DNA from: Nitrosarchaeum sp.
GTDB taxonomy: Archaea; Thermoproteota; Nitrososphaeria; Nitrososphaerales; Nitrosopumilaceae
Reading direction: 5' to 3'
Length of the DNA stretch: 50,962 nucleotides
Assembly: GCA_018334095.1 (NCBI GenBank)
Contig: JAGXTE010000036.1
Coordinates: 1 to 50,962 of the forward strand
The position numbers and the translations under genes were made by a program. Shown piece after piece: positions 1 through 6,437 of this stretch; the first letter of the stretch is position 1; each line of letters opens with the position of its first letter. A model generated the notes under the pieces. It ran no database searches. It was not told where the DNA came from and saw nothing but the letters and a program-made list of their open reading frames with translations.

Positions 1-10
1 AAGATTTCTT

Positions 11-92
11 GCCAGGTTAGCCAAGTGGAACGGCGGCCGTCTCGAAAACGGCTACGCGCAAGCGTGCAGGGGTTCGAATCCCTTACCTGGCG
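11..92 (+). tRNA. tRNA-Ser (CGA anticodon)
   Basis: The acceptor stem pairs GCCAGGT with ACCTGGC and is followed by a G discriminator at 92. The anticodon loop CTCGAAA gives CGA, which reads UCG serine codons. A long variable arm (GCGC-AA-GCGT type) and the T-loop GGTTCGAATCC mark it as a class II serine tRNA. CCA is not encoded. The last 11 bases recur downstream inside two longer repeats, so the gene is the probable integration target of the adjacent island. Confidence 0.95.
82..92 (+). repeat. Putative attachment-site core in tRNA-Ser 3' end
   Basis: CTTACCTGGCG at the tRNA 3' end is repeated exactly at 5476-5486 and 7065-7075. Elements that integrate into tRNA genes restore the gene and leave a partial copy of its 3' end at the far boundary, which is the arrangement seen here. 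The shared core is short (11 bases) and stops before the T-loop, so the assignment is an inference. Confidence 0.55.
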
Positions 93-207
93 CTCATAAA
101 TTCATACTTTCATATAATTTATAATATTTCTGCAGGACTATTTTTGAAATAATTGTTAAAAAATCGTCTATCCATGGGTATGTATCATAGAGAAATTAAC
201 TATAATC

Positions 208-375
208 ATGCAAGAAAAAACACTGGTATTATTGAAACAAGACATTCTTACATATTGGACAGACTTGGAAGCAGGAGATTTTGAAGATAAAGAGTTCTTA
301 AAAGAGCTTAATGCTTCTATTGGATATTACAATGAGTACAAGCGTGGTCAGGTAGCAAAAGCAATAGAAAAATGA
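208..375 (+). CDS. Hypothetical 55-aa protein of island
   Basis: A 55-codon ORF from ATG with no recognised family. It is acidic in the middle (around LEAGDFEDKEF) with a helical, aromatic C-terminal half, and has no cysteines, signal peptide or membrane segment. Its stop overlaps the start of the next gene by four bases (ATGA), so the two are probably co-translated. It is the first gene after the tRNA. Its function is unknown. Confidence 0.6.
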   Translation: MQEKTLVLLKQDILTYWTDLEAGDFEDKEFLKELNASIGYYNEYKRGQVAKAIEK

Positions 376-515
376 AGTCAGAAATATGTTTTGATTGTTA
401 TAGGATAATGGAAAAAAGAAACGAAAGTGAAGAGGATGCTTACAGAGTATTTTGGATTTGTGAATCATGTGGTAAAAGAAAATATGATGAACATGATCAA
501 TTAAGAATCAACTAG
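372..515 (+). CDS. 47-aa zinc-ribbon protein
   Basis: The ORF has two CxxC knuckles, CFDC at residues 6-9 and CESC near residue 30, separated by a charged spacer. This is the layout of a minimal zinc ribbon. Such micro-ribbons bind one zinc and often contact nucleic acid or protein, but no partner is visible. It overlaps the preceding gene by four bases and so forms a two-gene unit with it. Confidence 0.65.
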   Translation: MKSEICFDCYRIMEKRNESEEDAYRVFWICESCGKRKYDEHDQLRIN

Positions 516-569
516 TATCATGACTGTATCTCTAATTTCCTCATATACTTGGTTTAACTTCTGATCTTT

Positions 570-704
570 ATGAAATATTGTCATGATTGTTTAACTCCAA
601 TTAATCGTAATTCATCCGAGGAATACTGTAGTTTTTGCAAGAGGGATAGAGATAATAAAAATCATCAATCAAACAATGAAACTACATGGAATCTCTTTTT
701 ATGA
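570..704 (+). CDS. 44-aa zinc-ribbon protein
   Basis: CHDC at residues 4-7 and CSFC at about residues 20-23 form a compact four-cysteine zinc site. The tail is basic and asparagine-rich. No wider homology is recognised. It lies alone, about 55 bases after the previous gene. The closely spaced paired cysteines and good fit with its neighbours support a real gene despite the short length. Confidence 0.6.
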   Translation: MKYCHDCLTPINRNSSEEYCSFCKRDRDNKNHQSNNETTWNLFL

Positions 705-831
705 ATTTATAATACTAGTCATAGATCATTAAATTTTTTTCTTCAAGCGTCTTATTTTCTATACTTACTAGACTTGCTCTGAAAATTGTGGAAAGAAAAG
801 ATAATCAAATAGTAGTAGAAGAATATGCAAT

Positions 832-978
832 ATGAAAAGTCAAAAGAGTATGAAGCACACTATAAAATGCAAATACTGTGGTAAATCAGATAATGTGCAA
901 TACTTGGGAGGTCTTGACTGGTTCTGTAACAAAAGATGCTATTACAATTACAGACACATGAATGAGAATCATGAATAA
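832..978 (+). CDS. 48-aa TRASH-like treble-clef zinc finger
   Basis: The cysteine pattern CKYC, then an 18-residue spacer with an aromatic WFC, then CNKRC (C-x2-C...C-x3-C) resembles TRASH/MYM-type treble-clef fingers, which bind metal or act as metal sensors. The C-terminus is rich in Tyr, Arg and His. The start is ATG 832; the upstream ATG-like context is weak. A metal-sensing or metal-handling role is inferred from the fold pattern only. Confidence 0.6.
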   Translation: MKSQKSMKHTIKCKYCGKSDNVQYLGGLDWFCNKRCYYNYRHMNENHE

Positions 979-1140
979 TATTGCCTTGGCATCATGAGGA
1001 CAATTATCTTGTGTTACCGTTCTATATGCCATTATGGTTCCAAATGACAATCACATCCTCTTTGACAGTAACTTTCATTTTATTATACTTCACCTCATAA
1101 ATAGATCAATGATATATGTCAGATTCGCATACTTTACAAT

Positions 1141-1278
1141 ATGACAAAATTAAAAAAAGGAAAAACACCGCAAGTAAACAAGAACAACAAGACAATTCCA
1201 GAGAATCTGAAGAAAAAGGAATATCGAGAATCCTATGACGAATTAAAAAAAGATATTCGAAAAGAGCAACAACCATGA
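1141..1278 (+). CDS. 45-aa lysine-rich basic protein
   Basis: A very basic ORF, lysine-rich at both ends (LKKGK near the start, LKKKEYRESYDELKKD in the middle), probably a single helix with a disordered N-terminus. There is no cysteine, signal or membrane segment. It could bind nucleic acid, but no family is recognised. The 160 bases before it contain no convincing gene. Confidence 0.45.
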   Translation: MTKLKKGKTPQVNKNNKTIPENLKKKEYRESYDELKKDIRKEQQP

Positions 1279-1327
1279 TGAAACATGTCTATAGTTCCAG
1301 GGAAACTCATTTCAGGATTATAACTAA

Positions 1328-1447
1328 ATGACATTTGTAAATGATGTCTGGTACGATAATGAACTGAACGACAAGTATGGCAACCACAAGTTTTCATTAT
1401 TGCTAAACAGTGATGGTATTTCCATTGTAAAATGCTTGACATGCTAG
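1328..1447 (+). CDS. 39-aa hypothetical with C-terminal CxxC
   Basis: A small ORF beginning MTFVNDVWYDNEL and ending CLTC directly before the stop. The beta-rich middle and terminal CxxC could be half of a metal site that is completed by dimerisation. The short length makes the call tentative. The opposite-strand ORF across the same bases looks like a shadow. Confidence 0.45.
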   Translation: MTFVNDVWYDNELNDKYGNHKFSLLLNSDGISIVKCLTC

Positions 1448-1535
1448 AGTCAAGGATGTTTCTCTCATTGATGAGTATGACGGTATGTAAGGGGATTAAA
1501 TCGTGTTGACGATATGGAGAATAATAAATTAGATC

Positions 1536-1784
1536 ATGAAATACGCCTCTAAAATCAAATTGACTGGAGATGATTTTGTTTTGGTGGGAATGAACTACAA
1601 CTATTTCATGATTCCAAGACTTGCATATCCAAAAGAGAATCTTGAAAAATTAAAGCAACAGATTCTTGATGATCAGAAGATGATATCGGAATTAAAAACA
1701 ATATGGGATGATGGGGTACATGACAAATCTCCCGAAAAGATTTCACAGATAATGGAAAAATATTTTGGTAAAAAAGCAGAATAG
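1536..1784 (+). CDS. Cassette gene A, copy 1 (82 aa, unknown)
   Basis: The product is a soluble protein with a strongly conserved core, DDFVLVGMNYNY followed by MIP and a helical C-terminal half ending in KYFGK. A close paralogue lies at 4771-5028, and most of the core is identical, so the protein is under constraint. It is followed by overlapping genes B and C in both copies. There are no cysteines and no membrane segments. Its function is unknown; conserved order with B and the zinc-ribbon C suggests a three-part system. Confidence 0.8.
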   Translation: MKYASKIKLTGDDFVLVGMNYNYFMIPRLAYPKENLEKLKQQILDDQKMISELKTIWDDGVHDKSPEKISQIMEKYFGKKAE

Positions 1785-1923
1785 TGATAAATCTTGCACT
1801 GCAAGGGATGCAGAATTTGAGATATCTCTATCAAGTGAAGATATTAATAAAATTGAGGAAAAAATCCGAAACGAAGATGACGCTGAAACACAAAACAGCA
1901 ACTTGCTAACGGAGTGGTTTTGA
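1765..1923 (+). CDS. Cassette gene B, copy 1 (52 aa, unknown)
   Basis: The start is inferred to be the TTG at 1765, inside the end of gene A, because the second copy has a TTG at the equivalent place (5012). The shared core is RD-EF-IS-S-EDI--I---I-N, an acidic amphipathic segment. The C-terminus diverges. The 20-base overlap with A implies translational coupling. No family is recognised, and conservation of the arrangement is the main evidence that it is a gene. Confidence 0.65.
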   Translation: MVKKQNSDKSCTARDAEFEISLSSEDINKIEEKIRNEDDAETQNSNLLTEWF

Positions 1924-2039
1924 TTAATATCTGTACAGACTGTGGTATAATGCTATTTTTTGGGACAAACATGATCTATGAAACATTGTGTGGATTTCGT
2001 ATTGGAAAAAAACAAAATACAACTGAAATGGATGTGTGA
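1920..2039 (+). CDS. Cassette gene C, copy 1 (39 aa, degraded zinc site)
   Basis: The ORF starts at TTG 1920, overlapping the B stop by four bases. It aligns with the zinc ribbon at 5166-5321. The first knuckle CTDC is kept, but the second reads CGFRI where the other copy has CNFCI, so the fourth zinc ligand is Arg (CGT rather than TGT). It is also shorter at the N-terminus. It probably lost zinc binding, or binds as a multimer. It may be a decaying copy. Confidence 0.5.
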   Translation: MINICTDCGIMLFFGTNMIYETLCGFRIGKKQNTTEMDV

Positions 2040-2071
2040 CAAATGACTTTTGACGCTACTTGTAAAACTCA

Positions 2072-2254
2072 ATTGACGGAAGACAGGGTAACACACACAA
2101 GAATACATGTCCTCACGATGCAAAAGTTAGGATGGCAGGACTCAAAAACATGTACGAATGTACAAATTGTCACAAATTCATCCCTGTCGTTGAATCAAAA
2201 GAGACGGATCATGCAGCGCCTCAATATTTAGAAAATAGTTGGAAAGACAACTAG
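2072..2254 (+). pseudogene. Zinc-knuckle reading frame without standard start
   Basis: The frame containing CPHDAKV, then YECTNCHKFI, aligns closely with the gene at 6834-6953 (CLHDAKV, YECTRCHKFI), so this is the meaningful frame. The upstream frame closes at a stop near 2060 and has no ATG, GTG or TTG before the first cysteine; only ATT at 2072 is available. It is either a remnant or uses a rare start. Its C-terminus is about 20 residues longer than that of its relative. Confidence 0.5.
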
Positions 2255-2336
2255 GATTATTTCAAACCATCAATTATTCTAATATAGTATATTTTCTGTA
2301 AACAGTCTCTTCAGGCTATCAATACGACAAAATGTT

Positions 2337-2618
2337 TTAGATGTCATTCAAATTGGAGATGATTCTTTCAAGATCTTGTTTTTCATATCGCAGACTCTTT
2401 GCATTTGTGCCTTCTTGTAGAGTCAGTGAGAATTTCTGCAACATGGATTTGTTTTCTTTAGAGATTTTAGATGTCAAAATAACTTCATTTAGGGTTTTAG
2501 ACTGTTGAGCCAATGTAGTGATATCTATCTTGTCTGTGTTTTTTGCTAAAGAAATTTTACTAGTCAGTTCATTCTTAATTTTATCTAAAATTTTAGTTAA
2601 GGAAAGATCAGATTCCAT
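2337..2618 (-). CDS. 93-aa helical hypothetical protein
   Basis: An all-helical, charged soluble protein with serine- and leucine-rich heptad-like stretches, ending LERIISNLNDI. It has no cysteines, signal or membrane segment. It lies opposite to its neighbours in the island. It resembles small coiled-coil proteins, but no family is recognised. Start ATG 2618 gives the longest sensible frame. Confidence 0.65.
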   Translation of the reverse strand: MESDLSLTKILDKIKNELTSKISLAKNTDKIDITTLAQQSKTLNEVILTSKISKENKSMLQKFSLTLQEGTNAKSLRYEKQDLERIISNLNDI

Positions 2619-2839
2619 ACAATACTAGTTGTTTACTAGTTAATTAAGATAAGACATATCGGAAATTCAAGAAATGTTAGCATAGAAAGATGAACTTTTT
2701 TCATGAATTCTTCATTGTTGTTCTGTGAATCATACAATCTGAATTAATCTAGTTTTTATCATTCTAAAAATAATTATAACATTATTTGATTCTATTTGAA
2801 TTTTAGTTGAAATTATAATTTGCCCAAAAAGGGGAAAGA

Positions 2840-2950
2840 TTATTTTTCTGTTTTAACTGGTTCTTCTTTTTTAATTTCTTCTTTTTTTGGATCATTGCCT
2901 ACAGTTATTGTGGCAGATGTATCGGTCTTGATTTTTTCTTGATTTTCCAT
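2840..2950 (-). CDS. 36-aa charged low-complexity peptide
   Basis: A small ORF with a lysine/glutamate-rich tail (about residues 21-36) and a short beta-prone middle, TSATITVGND. It is probably disordered. It sits between two AT-rich gaps. It could be a real micro-protein, but the low complexity makes the call uncertain. Confidence 0.4.
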   Translation of the reverse strand: MENQEKIKTDTSATITVGNDPKKEEIKKEEPVKTEK

Positions 2951-3083
2951 GACTATATAGATAGATATGATCAATATATATTTACATATTAAAATTTATA
3001 GAAATGAACAAAAATATATAGAAAATTAGGCATGAGATTAAAAAATTGATCCAGTATATATCAAAGAAGAGCACATCTAAACT

Positions 3084-3197
3084 ATGTTCAAAAAATTATT
3101 TGCAAAACTGAGATTTGGATCGTGTACTACCAAATCGTCAGATAACGTAAATGCGTACAAAGAATCTGAAATGAAACTTGAGAAGGATGAAAAATAA
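3084..3197 (+). CDS. 37-aa KKLFAKL peptide, copy 1
   Basis: The basic amphipathic N-terminus MFKKLFAKL and the later block DNVNAYKES match the minus-strand ORF at 6434-6532 (MLKKLFAKL, DVNAFKES). In both places it is followed directly by a C2H2 mini-finger gene. Here the gap to that gene is one base. The paired duplication is the main evidence for a real gene. A DNA- or membrane-binding amphipathic helix is plausible but unproven. Confidence 0.65.
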   Translation: MFKKLFAKLRFGSCTTKSSDNVNAYKESEMKLEKDEK

Positions 3198-3198
3198 A

Positions 3199-3306
3199 AT
3201 GAAGTATAATTGCAAAGATTGCACTTTTCATTGGGAAGGATGGATGGATACATTTGAGAATGTGCTTGTTCATGAAAAAACACATTTAAAAAAGATAATC
3301 GATTAG
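3199..3306 (+). CDS. 35-aa C2H2 mini zinc finger, copy 1
   Basis: The protein is essentially one finger: Cys5, Cys8, then 16 residues, then His25 and His29, with a conserved HWEGWMDTFE segment between. Related proteins lie at 6309-6437 and 6077-6181 on the minus strand. The spacing is longer than in a classical C2H2 finger. It starts one base after the stop of the KKLFAKL gene. Nucleic-acid or protein binding is expected from the family pattern. Confidence 0.75.
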   Translation: MKYNCKDCTFHWEGWMDTFENVLVHEKTHLKKIID

Positions 3307-3307
3307 T

Positions 3308-3571
3308 ATGGTTGGTTTTTTGGGTGACAAACAAACCACTCTTGTACATCATTTAGCTAACATGAAAAAAGAATGTAAGATTGTAGAAATGAAAATACAA
3401 GACAGACAATACTTTACTCCAGATACATTAAACAATGTAACATCTAGCATTTTTCTTATGCATGTGGTGTATTGGCAACTAGTTTATTCCATTATATTTT
3501 TGAAAAATAATTTATTTTCATATTTGTTAATTCCATCTTTTAATTTTTTTATATACATAAAATTAGATTAA
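3308..3571 (+). CDS. 87-aa hypothetical, hydrophobic C-terminus
   Basis: The ORF starts one base after the stop of the C2H2 mini-finger, so it fits the same operon. The first 45 residues are polar, and the last 35 are hydrophobic and aromatic (FLKNNLFSYLLIP, FNFFIYIK) in very AT-rich DNA. The C-terminal part may be a membrane segment or read-through into non-coding DNA. No family is recognised. Confidence 0.4.
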   Translation: MVGFLGDKQTTLVHHLANMKKECKIVEMKIQDRQYFTPDTLNNVTSSIFLMHVVYWQLVYSIIFLKNNLFSYLLIPSFNFFIYIKLD

Positions 3572-3657
3572 AGATGCTCTAATTCTAGAGAATAAAGTTG
3601 TTGTTAGGACATACTAATTTTCAATGCCTTTAATACAAACAACGACACAATTTACAC

Positions 3658-3822
3658 ATGAGAAATACCTCTTGCAGAAACTGTGGATATGTAATGGATG
3701 TATATCAGAACTGTCATGTTTGCAAAAAACCAACAGAGCTTATTTGCCACAAATGCAATCGCAATACAGATAAAGAAATTCATTTTAAATGTATGATTCA
3801 AAAAATTTCTCTTACAATCTAA
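3658..3822 (+). CDS. 54-aa multi-CxxC zinc protein
   Basis: Three CxxC pairs (CRNC residues 6-9, CHVC about 19-22, CHKC about 30-33) plus HFKC near the end suggest two zinc sites. It lies directly upstream of the island TFB (10-base gap) and may be co-transcribed with it. Double zinc-ribbon proteins of this sort often bind DNA or RNA polymerase, but no specific family is recognised. Confidence 0.65.
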   Translation: MRNTSCRNCGYVMDVYQNCHVCKKPTELICHKCNRNTDKEIHFKCMIQKISLTI

Positions 3823-3831
3823 GGTATTTTA

Positions 3832-4752
3832 TTGACCATTTTTCAACAAATTGAACACATAGAGTTAATTTGCAATAATTGTAACACCACGCGGTTTGTA
3901 ACTGATGATGTAACTGGGGAGATTGATTGTTCTAACTGTGGGTTTGTTATTTCAGAAAATACTGAGGATAGGGGAATAGGATACAGAAATTTTTTAGACA
4001 ATGTAAGGACTGGTCCTGGAATATCTCTAAAAATGCATGACAGGGGTCTTTCTACCATAATAGGAATACAGAACAAGGATTCTATAGGAAAGCCACTTTC
4101 AGCAAATACTGTTCAAACATTTAACAGATTAAGAAAGTGGGATAGTAGAACACAGACAAAAAATTCATCCGATAGAAGTCTGAGAAATGCCCTTCAAGAA
4201 TTAGATAAAATACAGTCAAAAATAGGACTTTCAGATACTGTAATTGAAAGAGCATCTCTTTTTTACAGAAAAGCATCTGAAAAAAATCTTGTACGTGGAA
4301 GAACTGTAAGAGGAATTGCAGCTGCGTGTATGTATGCAGCATGTAAAGATTTGGAACATCCGAGAACATTAACGGAAATTTCAGAACATTTTCAAATTAA
4401 AAGAAAAGATCTTGCAAGATCGTACAGATCGTTATTTAGAGAATTACAGTTTACAGTCTCAATAACTGATCCAATAAAATCTGTCAACAAGATTGCAAGT
4501 AAGATAGAAGTTAAGGAAAAGACCATACGTAAAGCAGTACAAATTCTAAATGCAGCCCAAGATGCAGGAATTGTTGCTGGCAAAAACCCTGAAATAATGG
4601 CAGCGACAGCAATTTATGCTGCATGCATAATCACAGGTGAAAAAAAATCCCAACATGAAATAGCAACTGCTGCAAATACCAGTACAGTCTCTATAAGAAA
4701 CAGAATTTTGGAATTTAAAACAAAACTAGACTTGTTTTCTACTGTAAATTAA
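3832..4752 (+). CDS. tfb: Divergent transcription factor B of island
   Basis: This is a full-length TFB (306 aa). It has an N-terminal zinc ribbon (Cys14, Cys17, Cys33, Cys36), a B-finger/linker around GPGISLKMHDRGLSTIIG, then two cyclin-like repeats that bind the TBP-DNA complex and BRE. It starts at TTG 3832. The housekeeping TFB at 49298 shares the architecture but differs over much of its length. Archaeal TFB paralogues recruit RNA polymerase to distinct promoter sets. An intact copy inside a tRNA island, next to zinc micro-proteins, suggests the element brings its own promoter-selection factor. Confidence 0.93.
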   Translation: MTIFQQIEHIELICNNCNTTRFVTDDVTGEIDCSNCGFVISENTEDRGIGYRNFLDNVRTGPGISLKMHDRGLSTIIGIQNKDSIGKPLSANTVQTFNRLRKWDSRTQTKNSSDRSLRNALQELDKIQSKIGLSDTVIERASLFYRKASEKNLVRGRTVRGIAAACMYAACKDLEHPRTLTEISEHFQIKRKDLARSYRSLFRELQFTVSITDPIKSVNKIASKIEVKEKTIRKAVQILNAAQDAGIVAGKNPEIMAATAIYAACIITGEKKSQHEIATAANTSTVSIRNRILEFKTKLDLFSTVN

Positions 4753-4770
4753 TTGTAAAACACTCAAGAT

Positions 4771-5028
4771 ATGAAAAATTCATTCACGGGATCTGTTTCT
4801 AAAATAAAGTTGTCACAAGATGATTTTGTTCTAGTTGGAATGAATTATAATTACTACATGATTCCTAAATTGGCTCATAGTGGAGAAAATCTTGAAGAGT
4901 TAAAACAAGAAATTCTCAAAAATCAGGAAATGAGTGAAGAGTTAAAGGCTGTATGGGATGGTGCAGATCACATGTTTGTGAATAATACTGTAAAGATAAT
5001 GGAGAGATATTTTGGCACAAGGCGATAG
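4771..5028 (+). CDS. Cassette gene A, copy 2 (85 aa, unknown)
   Basis: This is a paralogue of the gene at 1536. The core DDFVLVGMNYNY-MIP-LA is kept and the C-terminus ends ERYFG. It begins 18 bases after the island TFB stop, so it is probably in the same transcription unit. It is a soluble helical protein without cysteines. No known domain is recognised. Genes B and C follow with overlaps as in copy 1. Confidence 0.82.
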   Translation: MKNSFTGSVSKIKLSQDDFVLVGMNYNYYMIPKLAHSGENLEELKQEILKNQEMSEELKAVWDGADHMFVNNTVKIMERYFGTRR

Positions 5029-5173
5029 CAATTCAAATAAAATAAGAGATGTTGAATTCAAAATAAGTATATCTACGGAAGATATTGATGAAATAGATCA
5101 ACAAATTAAAAATATAACAATTGATTCAAAACACTCTGAAGAATTAAATATTGGAGAAACAAAAGATGAGTGA
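5012..5173 (+). CDS. Cassette gene B, copy 2 (53 aa, unknown)
   Basis: The start is TTG 5012 within the 3' end of gene A (17-base overlap), at the same place as in copy 1. The core RDVEFKISISTEDIDEID matches copy 1 with conservative changes, and the acidic tail is variable. The recurring overlap and sequence match support translation. Its function is unknown. Confidence 0.68.
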   Translation: MAQGDSNSNKIRDVEFKISISTEDIDEIDQQIKNITIDSKHSEELNIGETKDE

Positions 5174-5321
5174 TAAAGAATCCCAAAACAATCAAGACAT
5201 TTCTCGTGGTGTGATTTTACTTAACAGATGTAACAAATGTGGTAACGGATTTAAACCAAAAAATAGTATGTTAAACGAACCTCTTTGTAACTTTTGTATA
5301 GAAAAAAACAAAACTGCCTAA
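5166..5321 (+). CDS. Cassette gene C, copy 2 (51-aa zinc ribbon)
   Basis: Starting at ATG 5166 and overlapping B by eight bases, it has an N-terminal polar stretch and then CNKCG and CNFC knuckles, giving a complete four-cysteine zinc ribbon. Copy 1 at 1920 has lost the last cysteine. It is probably the effector or DNA/protein-binding member of the A-B-C cassette, an inference from its fold only. Confidence 0.68.
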   Translation: MSDKESQNNQDISRGVILLNRCNKCGNGFKPKNSMLNEPLCNFCIEKNKTA

Positions 5322-5658
5322 AATAATTTTACACCTACCTGCTTTCATTTTTATTTATAAAATAATAGTCGAATCTAGGGATTTCTTTTAAAACGGTGGA
5401 AGCATCAACTAATTTGACAGAACTCTCCCCGGCACATGTGTGAATAATGGAGAGTAGACCTTTTTGTACCGTATACTTACCTGGCGTAGACCATTTCTTA
5501 TTGTGCCATTATTTTCAGATTTATTATTTGTGGATGTAAAAGTGAGAGTATGTAGATTGGAAAACAAAAAACAGATCTTAAAAGAATTTTTCTAATTTGA
5601 ATGATTAACCTCCTTTTGTGAATATAACTTTAAGTTCATAGAATGTCCTTTATTTGAC
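5322..5658. other. Gene-less stretch holding first boundary repeat
   Basis: There is no credible ORF on either strand. The stretch contains the repeat at 5455-5487 with the tRNA core. The rest is AT-rich with no further structure that I can support. Confidence 0.6.
5455..5487 (+). repeat. Island boundary repeat, copy 1 (internal att remnant)
   Basis: This 33-base stretch matches 7044-7076 with one mismatch. The exact shared part is 28 bases (5460-5487), beginning CTTTTTGTACCG and ending CTTACCTGGCGT. Its end carries the tRNA-Ser 3' core. It lies 5.4 kb from the tRNA and is read as the far end of a first insertion. Confidence 0.7.
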
Positions 5659-5805
5659 ATGATTGATGTTAAAGATTTGAAAGTGTGTTCTGATTGTGGC
5701 ACTGTCTATTATGAAAAATTCTCCAGAGGGTTATGTCCTAACTGTCACACTAATAATCATGAACAGATATCGGCCGACAGCGGTGTAGGAAGTTTAGAAA
5801 TATAG
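5659..5805 (+). CDS. 48-aa zinc-ribbon protein
   Basis: CSDCG (about residues 10-13) and CPNC (about 27-30) form a zinc ribbon. The start MIDVKDLKVC--CG resembles MVTLNDLKTC--CG of the minus gene at 6178-6309, so the two are paralogues. The C-terminus is polar. It lies in the 1.6-kb part of the island, alone on this strand. Confidence 0.65.
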   Translation: MIDVKDLKVCSDCGTVYYEKFSRGLCPNCHTNNHEQISADSGVGSLEI

Positions 5806-5945
5806 TAACTTATGAGATAGAAATACTAAAACAGAAAATATCTATTTAGATTATTTTTGTCTTAAAATTCATAATTGGTTATATATTTGCATTTTTGTTG
5901 TTTTTGAAATCTAGATTACAGATGTCGAAATTGAAACTATTATTT

Positions 5946-6077
5946 TTATGAAGAAATTACGTTACCATCGGCATCAATTAAATTCCCACATATCTGACAT
6001 TCCCATCTTCTATCAGACATTGACTGATTAACGTCTGTTATTCTTGATGTATTGCAGACTTTGCATTTGGTTGACAT
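5946..6077 (-). CDS. 43-aa zinc-ribbon protein, operon gene 5
   Basis: CKVC at residues 5-8 and CQIC at 27-30, with an aromatic RRWEC before the second knuckle, form a rubredoxin-like zinc ribbon. Its ATG overlaps the preceding stop by one base (TAATG). It is the last gene of the minus-strand micro-operon that starts at 6532. It may bind nucleic acid; no specific family is recognised. Confidence 0.7.
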   Translation of the reverse strand: MSTKCKVCNTSRITDVNQSMSDRRWECQICGNLIDADGNVISS

Positions 6078-6181
6078 TATTTTGATTTTACTGGATGTGT
6101 TTTTTCATGCTCTCGTACTTGTTCAAAAGTATATGATGTTCCTTCCCACTTGAAATTGCATTCTTTGCAGCTATATCTCAT
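6077..6181 (-). CDS. 34-aa C2H2 mini zinc finger, copy 3
   Basis: The ligands Cys5, Cys8, His25 and His29 and the KWEG--YTFEQV--HEKTH segment match the two other copies (3199 and 6309), with more divergence between. It overlaps the preceding zinc-ribbon gene by four bases (ATGA) and the following gene by one base. Three diverged copies in one island suggest selection for variant specificities. Confidence 0.72.
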   Translation of the reverse strand: MRYSCKECNFKWEGTSYTFEQVREHEKTHPVKSK

Positions 6182-6309
6182 TTCTCTTCACTAGTTTGCT
6201 TCTTCCATACATTACATGCAGGACAGCGACTAATGGTTTTGGTTAATATCTTTTTTGAGAATACATTACCGCAGTTTTCACAAGTTTTCAAATCATTTAG
6301 AGTAACCAT
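6178..6309 (-). CDS. 43-aa zinc-ribbon protein, operon gene 3
   Basis: CENCG at about residues 10-14 and CPAC at about 29-32 form a zinc ribbon, and the tail is basic. It is a paralogue of the ORF at 5659. Its start overlaps the stop of the preceding C2H2 gene by one base and its stop overlaps the next start by four bases, consistent with one tightly coupled message. Confidence 0.7.
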   Translation of the reverse strand: MVTLNDLKTCENCGNVFSKKILTKTISRCPACNVWKKQTSEEK

Positions 6310-6437
6310 TATGATGTCGCTCCCATCAAAATTGTTTTTGTGTTTTTCAAATGTGTCTTTTCATGGGTTAAAACCTGTTCAAAAGTATCCATCCATCCTT
6401 CCCAATGAAATTTACAATTTTTGCAGTTATACTTCAA
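6309..6437 (-). CDS. 42-aa C2H2 mini zinc finger, copy 2
   Basis: It is nearly identical in its core to the + strand copy at 3199: Cys5, Cys8, His25 and His29 with FHWEGWMDTFE. It starts at TTG 6437, overlapping the upstream stop by four bases (TTGA); the next upstream codons give no ATG. The C-terminus is extended by about seven residues relative to copy 1. It is the second gene of the minus micro-operon. Confidence 0.72.
   Translation of the reverse strand: MKYNCKNCKFHWEGWMDTFEQVLTHEKTHLKNTKTILMGATS

Noticed and set aside
1233..1442. 69-aa ORF on minus strand in island
   Set aside because: It is opposite to small + ORFs with better composition; it is His/Ser-rich with no conserved motif and is probably a shadow.
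2043..2231. 62-aa ORF starting at ATG 2043
   Set aside because: The conserved CPHD/CTNC residues are in another frame over the same bases; this frame has no relative in the window.
3077..3352. 91-aa ORF on minus strand
   Set aside because: It covers the + strand KKLFAKL and C2H2 genes, which have paralogues; this frame does not.
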